Shown here: one piece after another, positions 45,705 through 55,100 of the stretch
Layout of the letters: every line of letters starts with the position of its first letter
How positions within the stretch are numbered: position 1 is the first letter of the stretch
NCBI GenBank assembly: GCA_947044405.1
Contig: CAMRHE010000461.1
Coordinates: 744,001-808,000 of the forward strand
DNA from: Leptodactylus fallax
Taxonomy: Eukaryota > Chordata > Amphibia > Anura > Leptodactylidae
Length of the DNA: 64,000 bases
Direction: 5' to 3'
Translations under genes and position numbers: made by a program
Notes under the pieces: generated by a model
Seen by the model: the letters and a program-made list of their open reading frames with translations, nothing else
Told to the model about the DNA's origin: nothing
The model's database searches: none

Positions 45705-47257
45705 CAGTCCCTGACAGAAGTTCTGTTGCTTATCCAGGTTGTGGAATCAAAAGCTTATAACCTGACAGAAAGGTCAGATTTTGGCAAGACAAAAGTTTTG
45801 TCGCCTTGTCATATAATGCACCCAATCCTAGTTTAAAGCCTCACCTGTGCTCACTAATTGATCGGTTAATTAGTGGGTGTGTATAAAAAGAACTCCAGCA
45901 CCCCAGACCTTCACTTGAACTGCAACTTCACCTCTGACAACATGCCAAAAATCAACCCTGCAACCAAAGCCTTGATTATCAAGAGGCTGAAGACCAGATC
46001 CACTGCAGAGGTGGCTGGCACCTTTAATGTGTCTCTGCGTCAAGTACAAAGAATTAAAAAAAGATTTGAACAGACTGGAGATGTTTTTGACAAGCCCAAG
46101 TCAGGGAGACCCAGCAAGACAACTGCTCAGGAGGAACGTTTGTTGGTTAGAAAATCAAAAGCCAGCCCCTCTTCCACTGCAGCAGAGCTGCAACAGGCCT
46201 GGTCACCTCAAGTCCCTGTGTCAACTAAAACAGTTTGTAGGATTCTGTCTCGAAATGGCCTCCATGGTCGAATCAGTGCCCAGAAGCCAGCACTAAACAA
46301 AAGGCAATTAAAAAAACGTGTGGCATTTGCCAAGGCCCACAGCCTGCTAAACGGATGGACGCTGGAAAAGTGGCAGAAGGTGGATTTCTCAGATGAATCT
46401 TCAGTTGAATTACACCACACCCGCCGCAGGAAACCTACTGGAGCCCATATGGATCCAAGATACACCCAAAAAACAGTTACGTTTGGTGGTGGAAAGATCA
46501 TGGTCTGGGGTTACATTCAGTATGGGGGTGTGCGAAACATTTGCAAGGTGGAAGGCAATATCAATAGCCTAAAATATCAAGAAGTATTAGCTTCCTCTTA
46601 CATTCCCAATCATAAAAGGGGTCAAATTTTGCAGCAGGATGGTGCTCCATCTCATACCTCCATCTCTACATTAAAGTTCCTCAAGGCAAAGAAGATCAAG
46701 GTGCTCCAGGACTGGCCAGCCCAGTCACCAGACATGAACATCATTGAGCAGGTTTGGGGTAGGATGAAAGAGGAAGCTTGGCAGACAAAACCAAAGAATC
46801 TTGATGAACTCTGGGAGGCATGTAAGACTGCATTCTTTGCTATTCCTGATGACTTCATCAATAAATTGTATGAATCATTGTTGAAACGCATGGATGCAGT
46901 CCTTCAAGCTCATGGAAGTCACACAAAATATTAAATATGGCTCTAATAGCACCACAACTTCATTCACCAATGTTATGAAACACATCTTTGTTTTTGAACA
47001 GAATTATTGGTTTGATTTTCACATTACTTTATGCGTGCGACAAAACTTTTGTCTTGCCAAAATCTGACCTTTCTGTGTTCATTAAATGATGAATATTTCA
47101 GCAGTGAAGACAATTTATTTTCTTAACCAAAAAATCATTTGGGAGGGTTTCAGCTTTCATATGAGTCATTTCTAAAACCAATGGATGAATTTAAAGTCAG
47201 GTTATAACCTTTTGATTCCACAACATGGATAAGCGACAGAACTTCTGTCAGGGACTG
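45705..47257 (+). mobile_element. Full-length Tc1-like transposon with open transposase frame
   Basis: Ends CAGTCCCTGACAGAAGTTCT and the inverse AGAACTTCTGTCAGGGACTG, with TA at 45703-45704 and 47258-47259. An outer inverted repeat of about 62 bp is followed by an inner one containing AGACAAAAGTTTTGTCGCC, whose inverse lies near 47036-47065. On the right, about 130 bp separates inner and outer repeats, so the layout is of the IR/DR kind. 1,553 bp in all. Confidence 0.95.
45942..46934 (+). CDS. Tc1-like transposase, complete open frame
   Basis: ATG at 45942 (MPKINPATKAL) to TAA at 46934 gives 330 residues, a normal Tc1 length. The frame is also open upstream to 45873, but only this start leaves the N-terminus aligned with family members. 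N-terminal HTH: STAEVAGTFNVSLRQVQRIKKRF. GRPSK lies at about residue 58. A second HTH carries STAAELQQAW and STKTVCRILSRNG. Catalytic residues: D in DFSDESSVEL, D in LQQDGAPSHTS, E in SPDMNIIEQVW. I count 35 residues between the second Asp and Glu (DD35E-like). The GGGKIMVWG glycine box is intact. There are no stops or frameshifts, so the protein could be active or only recently silenced. Its promoter was not identified. Confidence 0.92.
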   Translation: MPKINPATKALIIKRLKTRSTAEVAGTFNVSLRQVQRIKKRFEQTGDVFDKPKSGRPSKTTAQEERLLVRKSKASPSSTAAELQQAWSPQVPVSTKTVCRILSRNGLHGRISAQKPALNKRQLKKRVAFAKAHSLLNGWTLEKWQKVDFSDESSVELHHTRRRKPTGAHMDPRYTQKTVTFGGGKIMVWGYIQYGGVRNICKVEGNINSLKYQEVLASSYIPNHKRGQILQQDGAPSHTSISTLKFLKAKKIKVLQDWPAQSPDMNIIEQVWGRMKEEAWQTKPKNLDELWEACKTAFFAIPDDFINKLYESLLKRMDAVLQAHGSHTKY

Positions 47258-47790
47258 TATATAGTTTGGTGTCATCAGCAAAGATACAGAGAGCACTATT
47301 AATCCCATCTTCTATATCATTAATAAATAAGTTAAATAACAACAGACCCAGCACTGAACCCTGGGGTACACCACTTATAACAGAAGACCAGTCTGAGCTG
47401 CAGTCATTGACCACAACTCTGCGTATATTATCCTTGGACCTGATTTTACCCATTAAACGCCTATGAGGGACAATGTCAAATGCCTTTGTAAAGGAACACT
47501 AAATCCACAGCCCGCCACCCCCATCCAGACTTCCACACACCTCTTCATAAAAGCAAATCAAGTTAGTCTGACAACTTCTGTCTGTCTAACCTGTAAAACC
47601 ATGCTGTCTTTAACTTATAATGTTATGTACAGGTACATACTCCTGTATATCGTTGCTTAGGAGCCCCTCAAACAGAGAAGCCCATCTGTAATTACCTGGG
47701 GAAGACCTAGAGCCCCTTTTGGAAATAGGCATCACATTTGCCTTGCGCCAGTCCCTTAGCACTGTACCAGTCACTAGAGAATCCCTAAAA

Positions 47791-48291
47791 ATTAAGAATA
47801 GGGGTACAGCAATGACTGGATTTAGATGACTGGAGTTTTTTCACTCCTTCACAACATCCGCCATAATAGTACGACAGATGTTGGGTATTTAAATATGGCA
47901 GCTTCTCAGGAGCTGAGTGTCTGCAATAGCTGCCGACTCTCTGCTGTATTATACAGCTGCCATTTTGCCGAGGATCGCCGGCACCAGGAACAATATCCGG
48001 GGGCAGCAATCCATTGCCATGACAGCCAGGAACCTATTGAAGGCTCCCAGGCTTGTCTGGCATTCATTCGTATGGCAGGCTGTTTTATGCAACCTGTAAT
48101 AGAAGTGACGATATTTTGTAATGCATTACAATGCATTAGAATTGTAATGCATTGCATTAGTGATAAAGGACCCTAGACAGTCTAAAAATGATAGTATTAA
48201 AAAAAAAAAGAAAGAAAGAAAAATTCAAATCACCCCCCCCCCCCCCCTTTCCCTAGAATATATCTAAAGGTAGAAAATTAGAGTGAAACAC
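47791..48291. repeat. Short interspersed repeat copy B and low-complexity sequence
   Basis: 47860-47960 is an inverse relative of 45440-45540. 48115-48160 has several GTAATGCATT/AATGCATT words, partly palindromic. A C15 run lies at 48233-48247 after an A-rich stretch. No gene. Confidence 0.45.
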
Positions 48292-48470
48292 ATTATTATT
48301 ATTATTTTTATTTATTTATTTATATAGCACCATTAATAATTCCATGGTGCTTTACATTTGAGGGTTTACATACAGTACACAAAGAATACAAAACAAACAC
48401 AATGCTAACAGTGACCAACTTGCACAGTGGGATAGAGGGCCCTGCCCACAAGGGCTTACAATCTATGATA
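48292..48470 (-). mobile_element. CR1/L2-like 3' end fragment
   Basis: An ATTATTATT-type tail, then TTATATAGCACCATTAATAA, CCATGGTGCTTTACATTTGA and GTGGGATAGAGGGCCCTGCC. This matches 34915-35070 closely, so it is the 3' end of the same LINE family in the same orientation. Confidence 0.8.
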
Positions 48471-48920
48471 CAAATTAGGTATCCCTGCGTCCGAAAATGC
48501 CTGGTCTACAAATTTTTTCCTGTTTTCCAAACCGCCATTTTTTCGCTGTTTTGTCTCTGTTAAAAATTTGAATAAAAAGTGATCAAAACAATTCCCTGAA
48601 ATGGTATAACTAAAAATTGCACCTACCCCCCACAAAAAAGACGCCCTATGCATCGCTGTACACGGAAATATAAAAAAGGTACATATGTCAGAACATTTTT
48701 TGTAAAGTTTTGGATTCTTGTTAAGGGGTTAAAATGTAAATAAAACTATATAAATTAGGTATCCCTGAAATCATAACAAAACATAGAATGCATATAACAT
48801 GTCATTTTGGCTACACAGTGAAGCCCGTAAGAAAGTCGCAAAACTGCACTTTTTCTCCAATTTTTCTCCCATTCTGATTTTTTTTCAGCTTCCCAGTACA
48901 TTGTACAGAATAATAAATGG
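48471..48920. repeat. Unclassified interspersed repeat
   Basis: AAATTAGGTATCCCTG occurs at 48473 and again near 48752, with AGTGAAGCCCGTAAGAAAG between the second copy and TTCAGCTTCCCAGTACATTG. I recognise the pattern as a common frog repeat from memory but cannot name its class. Confidence 0.45.
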
Positions 48921-48922
48921 TA

Positions 48923-49680
48923 CAAGTGCATCTCAATAAATTAGAATATCATCAAAAAGTTATTTTTTTTTTTTAGTATTTTAATTGAAAAAGTGAAACA
49001 CACATATATTATATTGAGTCATTACAAACAGAGTGAACTTTTTCAAGTGTTTATTTATGTTACTGTTGATAATTATGGCTTACAGCCAAAGAAAACCCAA
49101 AAGTCATTATCTCAGAAAATTAGAATAATTAACCCAAAACAGCTGCAAAGGCTTCCTAAGCGTTTAGTAGGTGACACAATTATGGGGAAGACTGCTGACT
49201 TGACAGATGTCCAAAAGGCAGTCATTGACACACTCCACAAGGAGTGTAAGCCACAAAAGGTCATTGCTAAAGAAGTTGGCTATTCATAGAGTGCTGTATC
49301 AAAGCATATTAATGGAAAGTTGAGTGGAAGGAAAAAGTGTGGTAGAAAAAGGTGCACAAGCAACCGGAATAACCGCAGCCTTGATAGACCATTCAAAAAT
49401 TTGGGGGAGATTCACAAGGAGTGGATTGCTGCTGGATTCAGTGCTTCAAGAGCCACCACAAACAGACATATCCAGGACATGGGCTACAAGTGTCGCATTC
49501 CATGTGTCAAGCCACTAATGACCAATAGACCATGCCAAAAGCGTCTTACCTGAGGTAAGGAGAGAAAGAACTGGACTGTTGCTCAGTGGTCAAAGGTGTT
49601 GTTTTCAGAAAAAAGTAAATTTAGCATTTCATTGGAAATCAAGGTCCCAAAGTTTGGAGAAAGAGGAGAGAAACACAAAA
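48923..49680 (+). pseudogene. 3'-truncated Tc1-like element with broken transposase
   Basis: The left end CAAGTGCATCTCAATAAATT follows TA at 48921-48922. ATG at 49182 starts MGKTADLTDVQKAVID. The frame passes the HTH (HKECKPQKVIAKEVGY), meets TAG at 49287-49289 and resumes with SAVSKHINGK. SGRKKCGRKR and the second HTH (FSASRATTNRHIQDMGYKCRIP) follow, then another stop. Next comes a KVLFSEKSKFSIS stretch, where the first catalytic Asp should lie (FSDESKF in relatives) but is altered. Homology ends near 49680, so Asp2, Glu and the right end are lost. The left repeat matches the MITE at 2252. Confidence 0.85.
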
Positions 49681-49699
49681 TAAACAACTTTTGGTCTTT

Positions 49700-50400
49700 T
49701 GTACGGGGTTGCCCCCCCCCCGGGGAGGGACCGGTGAATCCACCGGTGGGCCCCGAGCCCCGACTATTAGTCCTCACCTCATGGGGGCCCGATCGGGATC
49801 CTGACCATCCCGATCGGGCCCCTGACCAGTGGCGTAACGATCGCGGTCGCAGAGGGCGCGACCGCGACCGGACCCGGCAGGGGTACGGGGCCCGTGGCCA
49901 GCTGGAGATGGCCGGGGCCCCGGACCACTATGATAGCGGTCGGGGAAAGCCTGGTTCCCCGACCGCTATACATACTGTTATTGGAAAGGGGCCCTGGCAT
50001 ATTGCAGGCCCCTTTCCAATAGATGGCAGCCCAGGGGAGGTGACTGAAAAGAATAAATAGATATTCTCACCTCTCCTGGGCACAGCGTCCTCTCCGGCGC
50101 ACCTCCGTCATGTGACTGAGGCCTGTGATTAGGCCCCGGCGGTCACATGGGGGCGCGGCCGCGTAATGACGTTAGTGCGCCCCCACGTGACCGCTGAGGC
50201 CCAATCACAGGCCTCAGCAGCGACGTCGGAAGAGGGCCTGAAGACGCTGAAGACGACAGGATGGAGCGAGGGTGCCAAGGAAAGGTAAGGCAAGGTGAGT
50301 ATGAGAGTTTGTTATTTTTAATCACCTTCCCTGGGCCTCTGATTATTATACTCTGGGGTCTGAGGAGACCCCAAAGTATAATAATAGCACTGAAGCCGGA
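49700..50400. repeat. GC-rich hairpin-rich repeat cluster (foldback / hAT-like left end)
   Basis: CAGTGGCGTAACGATCGCGG at 49827 matches the end at 33782 and may be a hAT-type left end. Many local inverted repeats follow: CCCGATCGGGATC...GATCCCGATCGGG-like at 49786-49821, GCGGTCGGGGA...TCCCCGACCGC at 49935-49967, and GGAAAGGGGCC...GGCCCCTTTCC. A larger one pairs AGGCCTGTGATTAGGCC with its inverse around 50205. GGGGTCT...AGACCCC occurs at 50354-50375. Open frames here are accidental. Confidence 0.6.
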
Positions 50401-50429
50401 GCGGAGGGGGCTATTGGGCGCATATAATA

Positions 50430-50680
50430 CTGGGTGGGGGCCACTGTGGAGCTTATAATACTGGGTGGGGGCCACTGTGGAGCTTATAATACAGGGTGGG
50501 GGCCACTGTGGAGCTTATAATACTGGGTGGGGGCCACTGTGGAGCTTATAATACTGGGTGGGGGCCACTGTGGAGCTTATAATACTGGGTGGGGGCCACT
50601 GTGGAGCTTATAATACTGGGTGGGGGCCACTGTGGAGCTTATAATACTGGGTGGGGGCCACTGTAGAGCTTATACTCCAT
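50430..50680. repeat. 31-bp minisatellite, about 8 nearly identical copies
   Basis: Unit CTTATAATACTGGGTGGGGG plus CCACTGTGGAG, repeated with almost no variation. In reverse complement it is the same sequence family as the array at 19874-20065. Confidence 0.95.
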
Positions 50681-50706
50681 ACAGTGGCTCCTTCATTTTT
50701 TTTTTA

Positions 50707-51066
50707 ATTACGCCGGGGCAGGTGAAAAAAACAAAAAAAAAAAAACCCCCCCACAAACTTTCTTTCCTGTCCCCAGTGTCTCCCAGAGCAGTTCGGTCCT
50801 GCAGCTCTGTTGTTTTCTTCCAGCACAAGTTCCCCCTGCACATGACTACCTGTGACGTCACGTGACCCCTGAGGCCAATCAGCGGCCTAAGGGAAGGGAC
50901 CTGGGACGTCACAGCCAGTGAGGAATTCCGGCAAAAAGAAGACAGCGGAGCTGCAGGACCGGACCGTGCTGGGAGGACACCGGAGCACCAGAGACAGGTG
51001 AGTATGTTTAGTATGTTTTTTTTGGGGGGGGGGGGGTAGGGGGGGATTCACCTCCCCCGGACTAAT
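50707..51066. mobile_element. Foldback MITE with CRE/E-box-like core
   Basis: The two halves are inverse copies around a centre near 50880: TAATTACGCCGGGGCAGGTG on the left and CACCTCCCCCGGACTAATTA on the right, with TGTCCCC, CGGTCCTGCAGCTC and TGACGTC blocks between. The core carries TGACGTCA (50853-50860) and CACGTG (50859-50864). A and C runs on the left are answered by G and T runs on the right (51018-51047). Non-coding. Confidence 0.75.
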
Positions 51067-51131
51067 TATAAAAAAAGAAAAAAAATTATACTGGACAATC
51101 TCTTTAAAGTGTGGCATATTAGGGGTGTATA

Positions 51132-51598
51132 TTAAAGGGGTTTCCCAGGCATAATTTGTTATGGTTTATCCTCAGGATAGGCCATAGATACCTGATCTGT
51201 AGGGGGCTGACCCTGGACCGATCAGCTGTTCGGAGCCACTTCTGATGCCCGTACTGTACACAATACAGGGCCAGAAGCAGAAAGCTCTGTCCAATGTAAA
51301 GGGGCCGGGCATCTTCACTGCATCTCAGCACTTATTGAAGTCAGTAGGAGCTGAGCTGCAGTGACGGCGCCGGGCTGCTATACAGCGGATGGAGCTTTCT
51401 GTTTCCGGCCCTGTGTTGTGTACAGAACGTGCTCCGGAAGTGGCTCTGAAACAGGATGTTAGCCCCCATCACTGCTCCCACACAATATAATGACCACATC
51501 ACTGTTCCCCATACAGTATGGGGGACCAGTGAAGAGGCCACTATGTGGGGGGACCAGTGAAGTGACCATAGAAAAATTTTGCCCAGACAACCCCTTAA
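51132..51598. mobile_element. TTAA-flanked MITE (piggyBac-like)
   Basis: TTAA at 51132-51135 followed by AGGGGTTTCCCAGGCATAATTT, and the inverse AAATTTTGCCCAGACAACCCC before TTAA at 51595-51598: terminal repeats of about 22 bp. TTAA duplication is the piggyBac signature. The interior includes the words CTCAGGATAGGCCATAGATA, common in frog repeats as I remember. No coding region. Confidence 0.7.
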
Positions 51599-51931
51599 AA
51601 GAGGTTGTCCATAAACTGGAGCGACCACTGTTTCAGACGCCAGGGAGGTGTAAAAATAAGAAAAGTTTTTAAAAAAGCAGACTCACCATTCCCCAGCACC
51701 CCGTTGTCCCCTGCCTGTGTCTGTTCGGTCTCATGGCGGCGCCTCATTTCTGGAAATCCTGTACCTAATTGGTCTTAGCGATCACATGAGGTGCAGGACT
51801 CCCAGCAAGGAGTCGCCGGCACGAGACTGAATGGACACTGACAGCAGACAACAGAGTGCCGGGAACAGGTGAGTATGCTTTTTAATTTACTTATTTTTTA
51901 CTTTACACCTCCCGCCAGCTACATGGGTTGC
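51599..51931. mobile_element. Foldback MITE truncated by the Tx1-type insertion
   Basis: Left part AGAGGTTGTCCATAAACTGG; further in, GGGAGGTGTAAAAATAAG is answered on the right by TTATTTTTTACTTTACACCTCCC. CAGCACCCCGTTGTC is answered by ACAACAGAGTGCCGGG. The expected inverse of the outermost left repeat is missing on the right because the Tx1-type element starts at 51932. The GGTGAGTATG box again places it in the recurring foldback family. Confidence 0.6.
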
Positions 51932-52108
51932 TCCAATTCCTTCGGGGCAATCGTGGGAGTCAGACGTGTCTGTTTGAGCTCCTGAGTCCAGAGGCTTAAG
52001 AGGCTTTTTTGGATACTTGGAGACCGATTATTGGGTGTGGTTTTCGGTCTTTTGTGTGATACATACCGTAGCTCCGACTCCCTTCCCCGTGCGGAGGGGA
52101 GCCTTATC

Positions 52109-55100
52109 ATGGAGCGTGGAGCTCCTGCCCCCCGGACCTTACAGGCGGGGGGCAGGAGAATGTCTGCCGACACAGCACCAGCAGAGCAGGGCAGGCGGAG
52201 GTCGCTGAGGCAGCAAGCCTCAATGAGAATGGCGACCGGGACAACAGCATTGGGAGCAGCATCAGGAGCAGCAGCAGCGACATTGGCGGCTGCAGCATCG
52301 GAACAGCATCGGGAGCAGCGACGTCCGTAGAGCGGGCGACGCCGGCAGGAGTAGCGGTGGCGACAGGGGTGTCAGCAGTCCCGGCAGGTGGATCCGTGAA
52401 AACGGCGACATCAGCCACGGCAGTAACATCAGCGGCAGTGGCGGGTGAAGCCGGTCCGAAGGGGGCTACGGCCGCAGGATATGCGGTTCCCTCTGGAAGG
52501 GTCCCTGCAAGCAGGAGAAATGACACAAGCTTACCGTCATCGCTGCCGCAATCACCCGCAGGATGGGGCATCAGGAAGGCTGGAGAGGAAGTCGCCATTT
52601 ACAGCCGGAGGATCGAGGCGGTCCTGGAGGAGTATGACCGGGCCCGGAGGTCCCTGTTCGCAATGAGTGGGGAGCTTCAGAGCGCTCGCGCCCGTAGCGA
52701 CAGGGCCTCAAGGAAGGACCGCCCGGTTTTCAGTAAGCAGGTAAGGAGCCTGAAAAAACAAATAAAGGCCCTGGAAGCCAGGTGCACGGAGATTCTGGAG
52801 GGCGCGGGGCCGTTCAGAGAGAAGCTGCTGAACGATGACCGCTTCTTCCGCAAACAGCAGGAGCGGTTGTTGAAGGATGGCCCCGCGTCCTCAGACAGCT
52901 CGGGAGAGGACGACTATTGCGAGTCAGACCTGGAATCAGATGACAGCATGGCGGTACAGTATAGTCGGGCAGCCGTCCCTAGTAGCGGCAGCCTGATACC
53001 CACGTATACGCAGGCATCAGTGCCGGCAGTGAAGCAGGAAGTCAGAATGACAAGACAGGAAGTCAGAATGACAGGGCAGGAAGTGACGCAATCTCCCACA
53101 CTCCCAGAGAACCAACCACTGCCCGAGACGGAGGAGGAGGAGGGCGGAGCCTCGGGAGAAGGCGGGAAGCTGATGAGGCAAATCTACCAATTAGAGTCCC
53201 CGTCCAGAATGGACCAATTAGCATTCAGCATGTCAGATCTGGACGGGGGAGGAGGCGGGAAAAGGAGCTAAGACCAGGAAGAAGGCAAGGAAGGAAAAAA
53301 AAAGAGAGATAGAGACATTTAAATTTGTCAGGTCGTTGCCTGGGGAGCATCGTGCCGGGACCTCAGCCCAGGTTGCGATGCCTCCAGGAGAGAAAAGGGA
53401 GGCGCAGGCACCTCGGGTCACGCCAAGTGGCGGGGTGCCCGGGGTGCCAGCAGTCAAAATGGCGCCTGATAGTACCTTTCAGGTGGTGGCGGACAAGGAG
53501 CTCATAGTTGCGGACAAGGGCAAAGGCAAAGAAGCCCCCCCTGCGGAGGGGAGTGGCGTAGGGAAACCTCCCTCCCTGGTAGGAGGTTTTAAAATATCGA
53601 TGGCTTCCCCCAGAGTAAGGTGTAGGAAAGGGGGAGTGGCAGGTGGGCGTGGCTCATCCTCCTCCAGTGCTGATGAAGCCGGTGATGCGGAGGTCACTTC
53701 CGGGGCTAAGGGGGCGTGTCCTCCTACAACATCAGGTGCCGGGGTGACTGTGGATGCGGAGGCCGAGGTAAAAGCGGGGAAGCCATCAGCGAGTGGTGCA
53801 GCCGGCCCCGCTGTAAGAAGGAAGACTGCAGGTGTGAATGATGGACGAGTGGAGAAGCTAGTTAAGCAGACAGGTAAGGTAAAGGGGAAAGCGGGTGGGA
53901 CAAAAGGGGTAATTAGTAGTATTCCTGAAGAAGGTGGTGTAGTATGCATGGGGGTCCAAGAGCCTGTAGTCGGGGAGGCTGCGGGAGGAGGGGCTATTAC
54001 CATTGCTGCTAAAAAAAGTGTTTCTACTGCTGGTAATATTTCTGTTGTGGCCCCTGTTGTTTCTGGTATTTCTGCTGTTGTCCCTGCTGTTGTCCCTGCT
54101 GTTGTTTCTGCTGCTGTTCCTGATGCTGTTCCTGATGCTGTCGTTGCTCCTGTTGTTACTCCTGTCACTGCTCCTGATATTGTTGCTCCTGTTGTCCTCT
54201 CTGCCGCTGTTCCTTCTGCTGCAGTTGGAGTGACCCGGTCCGCGGCGGCTATGCCAGGGCGGACTGTTGCCGCCTCTGGTGCTCCGGTTGCCGTGGCTGG
54301 GCTAAGTAGTTCTGCGGGGGTCCCTGGGAGTGGCGCTGGTACTCCGGCAGCGGAGGTTGCTGCGGCCTCCGGGCCCCCACGCTCCTATGCCAGCGTCGCT
54401 TCTGGGGCCCCTGGGGGTGCATCATGTCTTCCGCCCGGCTCCAGGGACGGCGATTTGCAACGGCAGCTCCTGGAGGCTTTACGGGCGGGCCAGTCCACAA
54501 TGACCATAGATGGGCAGTCGAGAGACCTTAGGTTCTGGATCGAGCGTTTTGGCCTAGGGAAGTTCCGAGAGGAAGGAGGTGAGACCAGATGGACTCTCCC
54601 TACACCCGGGCGTAGGGGGCCGACACGGAGGAACGTGGCCCGTCTCGTGTGGGGGGGGAGCCGGCCCTTGTCCCCAGAGGAGGGGGGTCGTGGAACTCCT
54701 ACTCGGGATGGGTTTCAGGGCAAGCGACATCTTTGCCCTGATTCATCCTGTCGGCTCCTCGGAGTTTGACATCAGCTTTGTTACCCCGGAGGGCTTAGAA
54801 ACCTTCTGGGGAAACTATAGGCTGGTGAAGGACGAGCCCGCCTGGCGTGACTTTATGGTGTGGGCGGTGTCACGCCAGGATAACATTAAGAAAGTGACCG
54901 TTTTAACTCGTAACGAGTCACTTTCTTATATGGACATCATGACCTGGCTGAACAGGTTTGGGGAGGTCAAGGACTTCCCAAAGAAAAATCTCGACGAGTT
55001 CGGGATATGGTCGGGGGCCTGGACCTTCATGGTCAAATTGCGACACGAGGATAACTCGGTGATGCATATCCCGTCCTCAACCTTCCTTGGGAAAGACAGG

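Larger units (their letters stand above)
45545..47790 (-). mobile_element. CR1/L2-like LINE reverse transcriptase, split by a Tc1 element
   Basis: Reading the minus strand from 47790, a VLRDWRKANVMPI block and an NYRWASL-like RT motif are followed by QHGFTG, then a KAFDIVPHRRL-like block. Next come WSSVISGVPQGSVLGLLLF, NLFINDIEDGINS and CIFADDTKLYT (FADD box) down to 47270. The frame resumes across the nested Tc1 at 45704 with VQSMEDVRRLQADLDRLSVW and QMRLHVDKCKVTHLSN. Only the RT core and the following helix remain. Stops are present but the order is fully colinear. Confidence 0.85.

Noticed and set aside
50143..50475. 110-codon minus-strand frame
   Set aside because: Produced by GC-rich foldback and minisatellite DNA; no domain.
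52107..52598. 163-codon minus-strand frame
   Set aside because: Shadow of the Ala-rich start of ORF1.
53336..53377. Separate start of a second ORF1 gene at a TTG codon
   Set aside because: The frame is continuous with the upstream coiled-coil part when the A-run is A9 as in copy 1; the apparent second gene is part of one ORF1.
53479..54168. 229-codon minus-strand frame rich in Thr/Ala/Pro (and its counterpart in copy 2)
   Set aside because: It is antisense to the GC-rich ORF1 and is explained by GC-biased codon use of the sense frame.
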